A stretch of DNA of 64,000 bases from DATELY01 sp035276085 (GTDB lineage Bacteria > Pseudomonadota > Gammaproteobacteria > Steroidobacterales > Steroidobacteraceae): assembly GCA_035276085.1 (NCBI GenBank), contig DATELY010000176.1:17725-81724 (forward strand). The letters run 5' to 3'. Every line of letters starts with the position of its first letter. Position 1 is the first letter of the stretch. The translations under genes and the position numbers were made by a program. Positions 25,532-34,337 of this stretch are shown in pieces. The notes below the pieces were generated by a model. That model worked only from the letters and a program-made list of their open reading frames with translations, did not search any database and was not told where the DNA came from.

Positions 25532-26407
25532 TCAGCTGTCCGACGCGGGCCATCCGCCGGCCCGGCTGAACAGACGGACGAGCGCAAACAGGACGACCGG
25601 CACCATCGTGAAGAGCGCGGTGATGACGGCGGCCTCGTAGATATCGGCGATCACGAACGCCCTGCCGCCGACTGAAACGGTGCCTGCCGCCGCGCGTATC
25701 CAATTGAAGGGCAGCTGGATCGTCATCGAGAACCACATGAGACAAGGCAGCAGCCAGTACGCGCGCGTGCGGCTCGCGGCTGTTGCCGTAAAACGCCGCT
25801 CGATGAGCGCGAACAACTGGAACAGAACCCAGCCCGTGAGTAGCCAGCCCAGAAAGTTGGTCAGAGGGACGCCGAACAGACCACTGGGATAGGTGTAGGT
25901 CCAGTTTCGATCGACGGTGGCGCCGATCGGATCCATCGGCACATCGATGCCCGGCAGAATGAACGCCGCGACGAGCGGCACAGTGATACGACTGAGCGGC
26001 TGGTTGCGATCCGGCCGGTCCAGCGCGATGACCTTGGCCAGCGTCCACGCGATCCAACCAAGAAACGCATAAGAGATCAGCGCCAGAGGCGACACGCCGG
26101 CGGGCTTGTAGATATCGACGTTGTGAACGAAATGACCGAATGGAAAACCGTTGGCGATGCTCGATGCTTCAAACGCGAACCCGACCGGCAAGCCGATGGC
26201 GAAATAGAGGCCGATACCCCGCCATCCATAGAGAAGGGAGCCGTGAATGACCAGGATGAAGGGCAGCGGCAGTGCCGCGAGGGATGGCAATGCCGATTTC
26301 GGCCAGGCAGTCGCCCCGATACTGAGGGCGAGGAAGACAACGAACAGCACCCAACACACTCGCAATCGCAACAGCCCGCTGGCATTGGCTTCACCCACCG
26401 TCCCCAT
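25532..26407 (-). CDS. Carotenoid-biosynthesis-like membrane protein (CruF/DUF422 family)
   Basis: A 291-residue polytopic membrane protein with about seven hydrophobic segments. Family hallmarks are FAFEASSIANGFPFG, VSPLALISYAFLGW, LPGIDVPMDPIGATVDRNWTY and SGLFGVPLTNFLGWLLTGW. CruF proteins hydrate the end of C50/C40 carotenoids. Here the context is catabolic and no phytoene genes are nearby, so the reaction may be a related hydration on another isoprenoid. ATG 26407 follows AGGGGGT; an open extension reaches 26494. It is the last gene of the CaiB-AtuA-amidohydrolase run, about 100 bases after its neighbour. Confidence 0.78.
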   Translation of the reverse strand: MGTVGEANASGLLRLRVCWVLFVVFLALSIGATAWPKSALPSLAALPLPFILVIHGSLLYGWRGIGLYFAIGLPVGFAFEASSIANGFPFGHFVHNVDIYKPAGVSPLALISYAFLGWIAWTLAKVIALDRPDRNQPLSRITVPLVAAFILPGIDVPMDPIGATVDRNWTYTYPSGLFGVPLTNFLGWLLTGWVLFQLFALIERRFTATAASRTRAYWLLPCLMWFSMTIQLPFNWIRAAAGTVSVGGRAFVIADIYEAAVITALFTMVPVVLFALVRLFSRAGGWPASDS

Positions 26408-26504
26408 CGCGATACCCCCTGGAATCATTGGAAGAGACCCGCTTGCATGACCGGCAACGGCCGATCGTCCACCGTCCGGTTGAATGCAAGTCATGCTGTG
26501 CGCA

Positions 26505-27713
26505 TCAAAGCGGCAGGTTGTAGACGCGAGCCGCGTTGCCGCCCATCACCTTCTTGATCACTTCATCGTCCCACGACGAGAGCGCCTTCAAGCCCTGCTC
26601 GACTGCACCGGGATACAGGCAAGTGGCATGCGGGAAGTCGGTTTCGAACATCACGTTGTCGATGCCGATGACGTCGAGCAGACGCTTCGGCGCGGATTCC
26701 TCGAACCAGAAGCAGCTGTACACCTGGCGCTTGAACAGTTCGCGCGGCGACGGCTGATCCAGCGCCTTGCCCTGGAATGGCGTGTCGAGCAGCTGCCATT
26801 CCAGGCGCTCGAGGATGAATGGGATCCAGCCCAGGCCGCTTTCGACGAGCACCCACTTCGTCTTGGGGAAACGTGGCAGCAAATCGCAGGTCAGCAGGTT
26901 GGCGAGAATGCGCGCGTTGTAGAGTTCGAGCTGCGAGTTGCCGATCACCAGCTTGCGGTGATTGTCCATACCGGGCCATGTCGACCTGGCCCAGGCTTCC
27001 AGCGACATCGCGCCGGAGCCGACATGGAAGTTGATCGGCATGTCGAGTTCGGAGCAGGCCTCCCACAGCGGATCCCAATGCGGGTGATGCAACGGCGGCA
27101 AGTCTGGGTTCTCGTGCGGCTCGGGGCAGATCGTGATGCCGCGCAGCTTGAGGTCGCGCGCGCAGCGCTCGGCTTCCTTGACCGCAGCCTCGATGTCCCA
27201 GAACGGCACCACGCACTGCGGAAACAGGCGATTGCCGCTCTCGGCCTGCATCTCGGCCATGGCATCGTTGTAGACCTTCACCGTCAGCAACGAAACCTCC
27301 GGATCCAGCCTGGCCAGCTGGTGGCCGCCGAAGCCCAGAATGTTGCCGTAGATGATCTGCGCCCAGATGCCCTGCGTGTCCATGAACTTGACGCGCTCCT
27401 TGCCGTCGTAACAACCCGGCGTGATCTCCTCGAGCGTGAGGCCGCTGCGGATGTCCCACTCCCAGAACGACTGTTTGGAGCCGTCCTTGCGGATCACCGC
27501 CGAGGCGCCCACCTTCTTCTGCAGAATCCGGTCATCGTCGATGTACCAGTGCGGACGACCCTTCGGGCCCATCTTCACGTGCGGAACCTTGGTCTTCCAC
27601 TTGCCAGAAACGCGGCTGGCCCACAGATCGTGCGGCTCCGAGTAGTGTGTGTCGGCATCGACGACTTTGAGACCCTGCACCATCCTCGGCGGGGTCAGTG
27701 TTGCACTTTCCAT
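26505..27713 (-). CDS. Amidohydrolase family protein (ACMSD-like TIM barrel)
   Basis: A 402-residue amidohydrolase-2 type protein. The usual N-terminal HxH is replaced by DADTHYSEP (D19, D21, H23). Later metal or catalytic motifs are MPINFHVGSG, VESGLGWIPF and ETDFPHATCLYP. Relatives act as decarboxylases or hydrolases of aromatic and 2-oxo acids, and are common beside PhyH and CoA-transferase genes in uncharacterised catabolic islands. ATG 27713 follows AGGAG. It is in line with the AtuA pair, about 20 bases apart. The modified first metal motif means the metal set may differ from ACMSD. Confidence 0.88.
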   Translation of the reverse strand: MESATLTPPRMVQGLKVVDADTHYSEPHDLWASRVSGKWKTKVPHVKMGPKGRPHWYIDDDRILQKKVGASAVIRKDGSKQSFWEWDIRSGLTLEEITPGCYDGKERVKFMDTQGIWAQIIYGNILGFGGHQLARLDPEVSLLTVKVYNDAMAEMQAESGNRLFPQCVVPFWDIEAAVKEAERCARDLKLRGITICPEPHENPDLPPLHHPHWDPLWEACSELDMPINFHVGSGAMSLEAWARSTWPGMDNHRKLVIGNSQLELYNARILANLLTCDLLPRFPKTKWVLVESGLGWIPFILERLEWQLLDTPFQGKALDQPSPRELFKRQVYSCFWFEESAPKRLLDVIGIDNVMFETDFPHATCLYPGAVEQGLKALSSWDDEVIKKVMGGNAARVYNLPL

Positions 27714-27733
27714 CTTGACTCCTGAGCGACTCG

Positions 27734-28033
27734 CTAGATGTCCATATCGAGAATGAAGGACTGATAGGACTTTGCTTGCGTATCGACCATGAGGCTGGCG
27801 GAGTAGGCCCCGCCCAGCGCGCCGTGCAACACGAAATTCAAACCTTTCAGCTTGGGAAACTCGTAACGCTCGACGCTGCCCTTGACCGTGCGCGCGAAGA
27901 ACTCTTTGACCTTCTCGGCCGTGAGCTTCTCGCGCAGTAGTTCCCAGTTCGCGTCGTCATACGGAAACACGCAGACGTTGGCGGTGTCGCCCTTGTCGCC
28001 CGAACGAGAGTAGGCAATCTCACGCAGCTTCAT
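27734..28033 (-). CDS. Small AtuA-associated protein
   Basis: A 99-residue protein matching the small domain found next to, or fused with, AtuA: REIAYSRSGDKGDTANVCVFPYDD at the start, then VERYEFPKLKGLNFVLHGALGGAYSASLMVDTQAKSYQSFIL. In fused forms it is the C-terminal part of AtuA-like proteins. Here it is separate, with ATGA overlap to the upstream large protein, so a two-chain complex is likely. The biochemical role of this domain is not established. Confidence 0.88.
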   Translation of the reverse strand: MKLREIAYSRSGDKGDTANVCVFPYDDANWELLREKLTAEKVKEFFARTVKGSVERYEFPKLKGLNFVLHGALGGAYSASLMVDTQAKSYQSFILDMDI

Positions 28034-29388
28034 ACGGTGACGACCTCCGTCTCGATGGTGACGGCGGCACGTTCTACGGGGACGCCGATAACGTTGTAGG
28101 CTTCGACGATCTGCGAGCGTGGACCCGCGACGCCGGCAGGGCGGTCGAAGTAGATCATTCCCACCTCGTTGCAGAATTCCTTTGCCACATGGCGTGTCCG
28201 ACAGTGCGCGGCCACGCGATAGCGCAGCTCGTTGAGGCCGGTCGGCGCGTTGGTGAGATGGCCGTACAGGCTCGAGATCCCGTAGATCTGGAACTTCATG
28301 TCGAGAATGTCCTCCTTGAACGGCTCGAGACGCTCGCGAATGATTTCTTCGACGAGCCTGGCGCGATCGAGGCAGCCTGCCCCGCCCAGCGATCCTTCCG
28401 AGATCGCCTTGTAACCGTTACGCACGCCCACCAGCGCGCGCAACATGTCCGGCCTCGGCTTGCCGATCATGCCTCGCAGTTCGACCACATCCTTTGCCGG
28501 CACGCTGAGTTCGATCATCGACATGTCCATGTCGACGTCGGGTGTCAGGTATGAGCGTGGATCGTGGATTTCGTATCCGACACGGCACTTGACCGTTTCG
28601 CTCGTAACCATGCCGCCCGCGCTCGGCAGCTTCGTGATGCGCACTGCCTCTTCGGTCAGCGTGACATAGGGGAAGCCGAGTGGCTCCAGGCCAGGCACGA
28701 TGCGATACGGCGGATCGGCGAAGCCGCCGCCGGAAATGCCGGTGCTGCCCTGGAGCATGTGCCCCGCCAGCGTGCCGAGCGCGGCGCGCTGCGGCGTCAG
28801 TTCGTTCCAGCCCAGTGCGTCGTAAGCGAGCGCCACGGCCATCGATGGGTCGGCGATGCGGCCGCCCAGCACGAAACCCGCGCCCTGATCGAGCAGATCG
28901 ATGAAGCCTTCCGCGCCGACATAAGCGTGCGCGCCGATCAAGCGTTCGCCCAGATCGCCAATCCGGCATGTCAGCTCGGGAAGCTCGATGTTTTTTTTCA
29001 GCAGATGCTCGCGCACGCAGCCGCCGTGCATGGCCCCAATCTTCAGGCCACTCAATCCCACCGCACGCGCCGTGTCCACGGCTTCAGCCAACGCACCCGG
29101 CACATTGGCCTGGCCGAAACTTCCGACCACGACGCCGCCACGCTGAAGAAAACCTCCCATCGCCTCGAGTACATCGCCCGTGCCGGGATCGTAGCCCCGC
29201 TGCGCATTCTTCATCATGCGCAGCGTCGCCTGGGTCATTGTCTGCTCGCCGAGGCGGTCGAACATCATGTAGTCGACCTCGCCGCTGTTCGCCAGATCGG
29301 CTGCAGGGAGAATCCGATCGCCGGCAAAGGCCGAACCGGCTCCGATGCGCGGGCGACGCTCTTGCTTCGTCTTGAATACCACGGCCAA
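28030..29388 (-). CDS. AtuA-like protein (acyclic terpene utilization, DUF1446), TTG start
   Basis: A 452-residue DUF1446 protein. Landmarks are RIGAGSAFAGDRILPAADL, YMMFDRLGEQTM, the KIGAMHGGC and GFVLGGRIADPS segments, and MLQGSTGISGGGFADPP. In Pseudomonas, AtuA belongs to the citronellol/geraniol pathway gene set, but its reaction is not settled. The start is TTG 29388, directly after the CoA-transferase stop, with AAGGAG at good spacing; GTG 29382 is an alternative. Coupled to both neighbours, it marks this operon as handling a branched, isoprenoid-like CoA ester, though the other atu genes (carboxylase) are missing. Confidence 0.9.
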   Translation of the reverse strand: MAVVFKTKQERRPRIGAGSAFAGDRILPAADLANSGEVDYMMFDRLGEQTMTQATLRMMKNAQRGYDPGTGDVLEAMGGFLQRGGVVVGSFGQANVPGALAEAVDTARAVGLSGLKIGAMHGGCVREHLLKKNIELPELTCRIGDLGERLIGAHAYVGAEGFIDLLDQGAGFVLGGRIADPSMAVALAYDALGWNELTPQRAALGTLAGHMLQGSTGISGGGFADPPYRIVPGLEPLGFPYVTLTEEAVRITKLPSAGGMVTSETVKCRVGYEIHDPRSYLTPDVDMDMSMIELSVPAKDVVELRGMIGKPRPDMLRALVGVRNGYKAISEGSLGGAGCLDRARLVEEIIRERLEPFKEDILDMKFQIYGISSLYGHLTNAPTGLNELRYRVAAHCRTRHVAKEFCNEVGMIYFDRPAGVAGPRSQIVEAYNVIGVPVERAAVTIETEVVTV

Positions 29389-30648
29389 TCAGATCACTCC
29401 TTGTCTGGTCAGTCGCTCGATGTCCTCAGGCGACAGGCCCAGCTCGTGTTGCAGTACCTCGATCGTGTCCTGACCGAGAAAGGGCGGCGCGCGATAGTCG
29501 CTCACCGCCTTGCCGCCAAAGCGGATCGGATTGGCGATGACGCTCACCGTGTCGACGCCCGCGCGATCGAGTTCGACCTTCAGGCCACGATGCAGTACCT
29601 GCGGGTCTGCGAAGGTCTGATCCAGGTTGTAGACCGCGGCGCAAATGACGTCGGCAGCGGCGAGCCGCTGGCACCAGTCGGTTACCGTACGCGTGGCGAA
29701 GCGCGCATTGAGAAGAGCCGCGAGCGCCTCGACATTGCGATAACGATCCATGCGCGAGCTGAAGCGCGGATCGGTCTTGAGCTCCGGGAGCTCCATCGCA
29801 TCGCACAGGCGGTGGAATTGCGGATCGGCCGTCGCCTGCATCTGCAACAGGCCGTCCGCACAACGGAAAATTTCCGATGGCGCCGAGCCGTAGGCGCGCG
29901 TTCCGAGGCGTGTCGGCACCTGTCCACTGGAAAACATCTCGATCGCCTGCGCAGCCACAGCCGCGACGGAGCAGTCGAGCAAAGAGACGTCGATGAATTG
30001 GCCACCCGCCCCCAGCACTTCGCGAGCGCGCAGCGCCATCAGCATCGCGTTGGCGGCGTACAGCCCGGCCACCATGTCCGAGATCACAACGCCAATCCGT
30101 TGCGGCATCCGCTCGGGCTCACCCGTCAGGCTCATCAGTCCACTCATCGCCTGGAAGATCGCGTCGGTGCCAGGCCGGTTCGCGTAGGGGCCGTCTTGTC
30201 CGAAGCCGGTGACGGACAGGTAGATGATGTCTGGATTGACCGCTTTCAGTGCTTCGTAGTCGAGCCCGTACTTCTTGAGCGTGCCGACCTTGAAGTTCTC
30301 GACGACGATGTCGGATCTCTTCACGAGGTCCTTGATGATCTCGCGTCCCTCGGGTTGGCGAATGTCCACCGTGATCGAGCGCTTGTTGCGATTGACCGAG
30401 CGGTAATTGGCCGATTCGATGCACTCGCCTCCGTCCGCGGTTCTGACTCTGTGCGGCGCGTAGTGCCGAAAATCATCGCCATGCCCCGGACGCTCGACCT
30501 TGATGACGGCGGCGCCCATGTCAGCCAGAACCTGCACCGCAAAGGGTGCGGCGTACAGTCGGCCCAATTCCAGGATGCGAATGCCCGCGAGCGGGCGCGG
30601 ACCATCGCTTCCATGCCGAGGATCGGCTTGTTCCGGGATGTGGGCCAT
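29389..30648 (-). CDS. CaiB/BaiF family CoA-transferase (family III)
   Basis: A 419-residue family III CoA-transferase. PLAGIRILELGRLYAAPFAVQVLADMGAAVIKVE is the typical N-terminus; YLSVTGFGQDGPYANRPGTDAIFQAMSG contains the candidate catalytic aspartate; QFIDVSLLDCSVA and PEDIERL close the domains. It moves CoA between acids, so it probably activates the pathway substrate in this operon. ATG 30648 (MAHIPEQ) is preferred over an open extension to 30723 because the domain begins about 18 residues later. It is the first gene of the five-gene minus-strand unit, with the operator at 30801 upstream. Confidence 0.93.
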   Translation of the reverse strand: MAHIPEQADPRHGSDGPRPLAGIRILELGRLYAAPFAVQVLADMGAAVIKVERPGHGDDFRHYAPHRVRTADGGECIESANYRSVNRNKRSITVDIRQPEGREIIKDLVKRSDIVVENFKVGTLKKYGLDYEALKAVNPDIIYLSVTGFGQDGPYANRPGTDAIFQAMSGLMSLTGEPERMPQRIGVVISDMVAGLYAANAMLMALRAREVLGAGGQFIDVSLLDCSVAAVAAQAIEMFSSGQVPTRLGTRAYGSAPSEIFRCADGLLQMQATADPQFHRLCDAMELPELKTDPRFSSRMDRYRNVEALAALLNARFATRTVTDWCQRLAAADVICAAVYNLDQTFADPQVLHRGLKVELDRAGVDTVSVIANPIRFGGKAVSDYRAPPFLGQDTIEVLQHELGLSPEDIERLTRQGVI

Positions 30649-30800
30649 GAATGCTGTGTCTCTCGTGATTCGACACGCGTCCTCGGCGAAGCACGCGCAT
30701 CGACGGCTCGGTGGTCGAAACACTGTGCAATAATCGGAACGCGGACTGAACGCGGACTAATGTAGTGCAGGCATAAGCGAAGCGCGTATCCCGCAGCGGG

Positions 30801-30816
30801 GATATCAGATATGTGA
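30801..30816 (-). promoter_or_regulatory. Recurrent operator between CoA-transferase and membrane gene
   Basis: GATATCAGATATGTGA on the plus strand, or TCACATATCTGATATC on the minus, matching the 23.07-kb copy at 14 of 16 positions. An additional inverted repeat, TATCCC-N6-GGGATA (30787-30804), overlaps its left edge. Confidence 0.6.
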
Positions 30817-30912
30817 AGGTGTTGGTTGGCGACCATCCTCAGGCCCGCGTGAGACATCGCGCCTCATGGATGGCACCGTAACTTTCCACGCACGCATTTC
30901 GGGGGAGATGAA

Positions 30913-31422
30913 ATGATGAGCACGGGTCGGGCATTGGCGATATTGGCCGCCGTCATAACGGTGATCGCCCTTTACAGCGGACTGGCGCTTTGGCTCGGCG
31001 TAAAGGACAGCTGGGTCGGGTTTCTATTTCTTACCCAATGGACTGTCGTCGATGGCGGCAAGGTGACCCAGCTGCCGCGCACGGTGCTTGGGGCTCTGAG
31101 CGGTATGACCACTGCCCTCATTCCCAGTCTTCTGTCCCCCCATCTGGGCTATGGCCCGGCGATGGCGGTCATGCTGAGCCTGGTCCTCGTCACGGTGTTC
31201 CTGTTCATCGCCGGACGGGCCTCGCAGGTTATCAATGCGGCAACGATGATATTCCTGACCGTCGTGTCGATCCCTGAAATTACAACCCATGCGGCACCGG
31301 CGGACCTGTTCATGGGCTTTGCGCTTGGCCTTGCCTATTTCGGGGGGCTGGGGTTCGTGGGTTCTTTATTCGCGAAATTCTCTAAAGGGCGCTCGCCCGA
31401 TCCGCAAAGCGCCGAAACCTGA
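30913..31422 (+). CDS. Small integral membrane protein, function unknown
   Basis: A 169-residue protein with about five predicted membrane segments: residues 7-29 (ALAILAAVITVIALYSGLAL), ~33-45, ~60-80, ~82-105 (AMAVMLSLVLVTVFLFIAG) and 135-155 (MGFALGLAYFGGLGFVG), with a charged C-terminal tail. I do not recognise a family with confidence; DUF1097-like proteins are a loose comparison. It is divergent from the CoA-transferase operon and shares the operator region, so it could be a substrate-linked transport or membrane accessory. Confidence 0.65.
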   Translation: MMSTGRALAILAAVITVIALYSGLALWLGVKDSWVGFLFLTQWTVVDGGKVTQLPRTVLGALSGMTTALIPSLLSPHLGYGPAMAVMLSLVLVTVFLFIAGRASQVINAATMIFLTVVSIPEITTHAAPADLFMGFALGLAYFGGLGFVGSLFAKFSKGRSPDPQSAET

Positions 31423-31503
31423 GCGCGGCGCGACCGGCCCACTTCGGGGCATCCACCCCGATCAACGAGGCGAGGAGAAAAGCAACGATGGAAAGCATCA
31501 CCA

Positions 31504-33105
31504 CTATCGACGTATCAGTCGCCTGATACTACCGTCGCCGTCGCAAGCGATGACTAGAACGCCGTCTTCTTGCATCAGGAGGCTGGCACGACCTATCGGC
31601 GGCGGTTCGGGTTGTGGCCATCCAAATGGAAGGTCCGTCGCAACGACCTCCCGGGCACCCGAGGCCAAGTGACACCGGACGACGCGACGCGCCTGGTGTT
31701 CGGCGACAAATACGGCTTCCGCTTTCATGTCGAGGGCAACGCCCGTTGGACGGGCAAAATTTTCGAGAACAGTGACGACACCGTCGCGAACGATACCTAC
31801 CGTACCGGATTCCGGGTCCGCCGTAGCCAGGATGCGACCCCGTTGGTGAATCGCGGCAATGTGTTTCTGGCCGGTGGCGGCAGCAAGCGTCAGTGCGCCG
31901 TCGGGCTCGAATCGCCGCACTTCTCCCCCATCGAAAGCAATGAGTATTCCATCATCGGCGCTGCCGATTGCGCTCGCCCCTTCACCGACAATCAGGACAT
32001 CGCCGCCTCTTGTGCCATCCTGTGCGGCCGCCTTGACCGTGTGGCTCAAAGCCCCGCGGGGGCAACGGTAGACCTGACCGCCTTCGGTGAGAAGCAGCGC
32101 CTCATCCTCACCGATCGGGCGAATATCCAGCACGAAGTCCTGCGGGAAGGCTGGCGTCCAGGTGCACCAATCGGCGAAAGCTCCGTCCGCCTGAACTTCG
32201 ACGGCACTCACCAGATTCGCAACCAAGAAGCTGCCGTTGGAGCAGGCTGCAATACCGGACACGCGCATCAGACCGGGAGGCACGAGCAGCTTGCCTCCAC
32301 TCTTGTCGCCCTTCGGCACTTTCAGGATGCTTCCCGTTGTGTAGCTGGATATATAGAGCGCACCCTCGCGGTCGAACTCGATGTTGTCGACGCCTCCGAG
32401 CGGCATGCGCGCTATCTGCTCGCGCTTCCCCGTCTCGAGCTCAATTGCGGTCACGACGCCGCTCATGGCCTCGGACAACACGAGTCGACCTGATGAGTCG
32501 AACTTGACACTGGAAACGATCTGGAAGCCAGCGGCAATCTGCTCGACCTCACCCGAGCGCACATCGATGGCAAAGACGATGCCGGCGACCACATTCTGCA
32601 GATATATCCGCCCATCCCGCCCCTTTGCACACGCGTTCGGGAATCCGAGATTCTCAACAATGGTGCGAATGGCGCCGGAAGAACGATCGATTTCCATCAG
32701 CCGTCCAACTGGCCGTAGCTCGTCGACGTATAACCGATCCTCGTTGTCGATCGTTATGCCATTGGCACCGATGAGCTGATCGGTCAGCGTGAACATCGAA
32801 CCATCGGCACGTCGACAGGTAACACGATGGCTGTCGGTGATATAGAGAGTCCCGGCGGAGTCGAAAGCCAAGTCGTCAGGCGCTACCAGGCTGCCGTCCC
32901 GAGGAATGACCGTAGTGAGCTCGCCGGTCTTGGTGTCGCATGCGGCGACTCGTTGAGCGAAGGCCTCACAGATCCATAGCCGCGCGTCCGGGCCGATACG
33001 GATCCCGTTCGCCCCCATTAGAGCCGCGGGGGGCCGGATGAGCTCGAGCGCGTACCCTGCGTGCGCCTGAGGCGAAATTGCCATGGACCGTTCGAAGTGA
33101 GACAT
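31504..33105 (-). CDS. SMP-30/gluconolactonase-like beta-propeller protein
   Basis: A 533-residue propeller protein with repeated blade segments: NGIRIGPDARLWICEAFAQRVAA, LAFDSAGTLYITDS, NGITIDNEDRLYVDE, VDNIEFDREGALYISSYTTGSILKVPKG. Family members are lactonases or lyases. This one is nearly twice the usual SMP-30 length, so it probably contains two propellers, or one full propeller plus extra blades, the second half beginning near residue 320. No signal peptide is seen, so it is probably cytoplasmic. ATG 33105 follows GGAG. It stands alone between a membrane gene and a PhyH gene. Confidence 0.8.
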   Translation of the reverse strand: MSHFERSMAISPQAHAGYALELIRPPAALMGANGIRIGPDARLWICEAFAQRVAACDTKTGELTTVIPRDGSLVAPDDLAFDSAGTLYITDSHRVTCRRADGSMFTLTDQLIGANGITIDNEDRLYVDELRPVGRLMEIDRSSGAIRTIVENLGFPNACAKGRDGRIYLQNVVAGIVFAIDVRSGEVEQIAAGFQIVSSVKFDSSGRLVLSEAMSGVVTAIELETGKREQIARMPLGGVDNIEFDREGALYISSYTTGSILKVPKGDKSGGKLLVPPGLMRVSGIAACSNGSFLVANLVSAVEVQADGAFADWCTWTPAFPQDFVLDIRPIGEDEALLLTEGGQVYRCPRGALSHTVKAAAQDGTRGGDVLIVGEGASAIGSADDGILIAFDGGEVRRFEPDGALTLAAATGQKHIAAIHQRGRILATADPESGTVGIVRDGVVTVLENFARPTGVALDMKAEAVFVAEHQARRVVRCHLASGAREVVATDLPFGWPQPEPPPIGRASLLMQEDGVLVIACDGDGSIRRLIRR

Positions 33106-33181
33106 TTTTTACTCCGGTAGCCTCTACGCGCACCTCAGCAGATTCGCTCATCGCAGTACACCGATGCACCGCTGCCGAAAT

Positions 33182-33202
33182 CAAGTGCATAGACAAGTGC
33201 AT
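33182..33202. repeat. Two direct copies of CAAGTGCAT, 12-base period
   Basis: CAAGTGCAT occurs at 33182-33190 and 33194-33202, just upstream of the SMP-30-like gene (minus, start 33105). A tandem half-site with this period would fit two protein contacts on one DNA face. This region is otherwise empty. Confidence 0.35.
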
Positions 33203-33283
33203 GTCACGTTCAACTGAATTCGTCGGGCGATCCATGGCCCGAACGCAGACTGTTTTCAACAGCCTGCCAACGCCTTCATCAAT

Positions 33284-34126
33284 TCATGGGTATACAGTCG
33301 GGAAGTTCGCATGGCTGAACAGTTTCAGCGGTTGCATGCCCAAACCATCCGTGTGGGACAGGCTTTGTCCGGTATACAGCGAACGTGCTGAAAACCTCAG
33401 GCTCGAAATCCCCATACGGATACGATTCGTCCGGTTAGCTTCCGAGGTGTGATACGTCAGGCAGTGATGAAAGACAGCGTCGCCGGGCGCGTACGTATGC
33501 AGCTCGCTGATCTCGTACTTGTCGAACAGCTCGGGATAGGTTTCCTCGATGGTTTCGTTGGCAAGTTCGTGGATCCCATTCGGCTTTTCGCGATGCGAGC
33601 CGCTCATGTGTGCCATGGGGCTCATGTCTGGCGTGATGGGCACCAAGGCGATCCAGGTTTGAACGGCTTCAGCGCGGTCGATCGGGATACTTGGAAAGTC
33701 CTGGTGCCACCGCAGCTTCTCGGTACGCCCCGTGGCAGCGGGCAACTTCACATGCAGTGTGTCCGACAGTAGCTTGACGGAGGGCACCTTCAATAGATCC
33801 GCTGCCGCTTTGCCCAGCTTGCGCTGCGTCAGAAAATTCCACATCCATGGGTCTTCCAGTCGGATGTTGAACTTGATGACATTGGCCATCAGGTTCTTCA
33901 CCGCCTGGTTGAATTTATCCTGCTCTTCAGGGTCTTCGGGCCATTCGTCCCACTGCAGTCCCGTCCAGTCTCTATAGTGCTGGGTCACCTCTTTCATGAG
34001 GTTGGCGTCGATGTAACCGGGGACGAAAACCCAGCCGTTCCCGGCAAAGAATTCGATCTCCTCTTTGGTGGGATCCCTGATGTAATCGGACAGATCTTTG
34101 TTGTCATCTTTGAATTGCGTATTCAT
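33284..34126 (-). CDS. Phytanoyl-CoA dioxygenase (PhyH) family protein
   Basis: A 280-residue Fe(II)/2-oxoglutarate oxygenase: H141 and D143 in RWHQDFPS, distal H226 in CLTYHTSEANRTNRIR, and R235 or R237 as the oxoglutarate ligand. EFFAGNGWVFVPGYI is the family start. It is the third PhyH gene in the window and diverges strongly from the other two. The start is ATG 34126. It is alone on its strand with a 211-base upstream region containing a weak operator-like site. Substrate unknown; it probably hydroxylates a pathway acid or CoA ester. Confidence 0.9.
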   Translation of the reverse strand: MNTQFKDDNKDLSDYIRDPTKEEIEFFAGNGWVFVPGYIDANLMKEVTQHYRDWTGLQWDEWPEDPEEQDKFNQAVKNLMANVIKFNIRLEDPWMWNFLTQRKLGKAAADLLKVPSVKLLSDTLHVKLPAATGRTEKLRWHQDFPSIPIDRAEAVQTWIALVPITPDMSPMAHMSGSHREKPNGIHELANETIEETYPELFDKYEISELHTYAPGDAVFHHCLTYHTSEANRTNRIRMGISSLRFSARSLYTGQSLSHTDGLGMQPLKLFSHANFPTVYP

Positions 34127-34257
34127 ACATTCTCATCGCGATGATGAAAACAAAGATAGTTCCGCAGCGTCTCCGGTGAGGATCGCAGTCTGATTCTGGA
34201 TTCAGCACGATACATCCTGAACAATACAACAGCGCCGCAGCCTGGTAAGGCGCGTCG

Positions 34258-34270
34258 AATATCATATGGA
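34258..34270 (-). promoter_or_regulatory. Weak operator-like site upstream of PhyH
   Basis: ATATCATATGGAT; on the minus strand ATCCATATGATAT followed by TCG, resembling the YATGTGATATTTCG of the 5.79-kb copy with one base missing. The match is poor on its own, but the position, upstream of a PhyH gene, agrees with the other copies. Confidence 0.25.
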
Positions 34271-34337
34271 TGTTATTTGCTCCGCGGCCTGGTTGATGCC
34301 ATGTCGCCCGCATGCCTGCAGCACGCACCGCATCGGC

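Noticed and set aside
31444..31461. TCGGGG-N6-CCCCGA hairpin after the small membrane gene
   Set aside because: Strong enough to form, but not followed by a T-run, so neither terminator nor operator can be claimed.
31488..31526. 12-codon open frame with a good AGGAG ribosome site
   Set aside because: It ends at once and overlaps the end of the SMP-30 gene. It could be the relic of a lost gene start, but there is nothing to identify.
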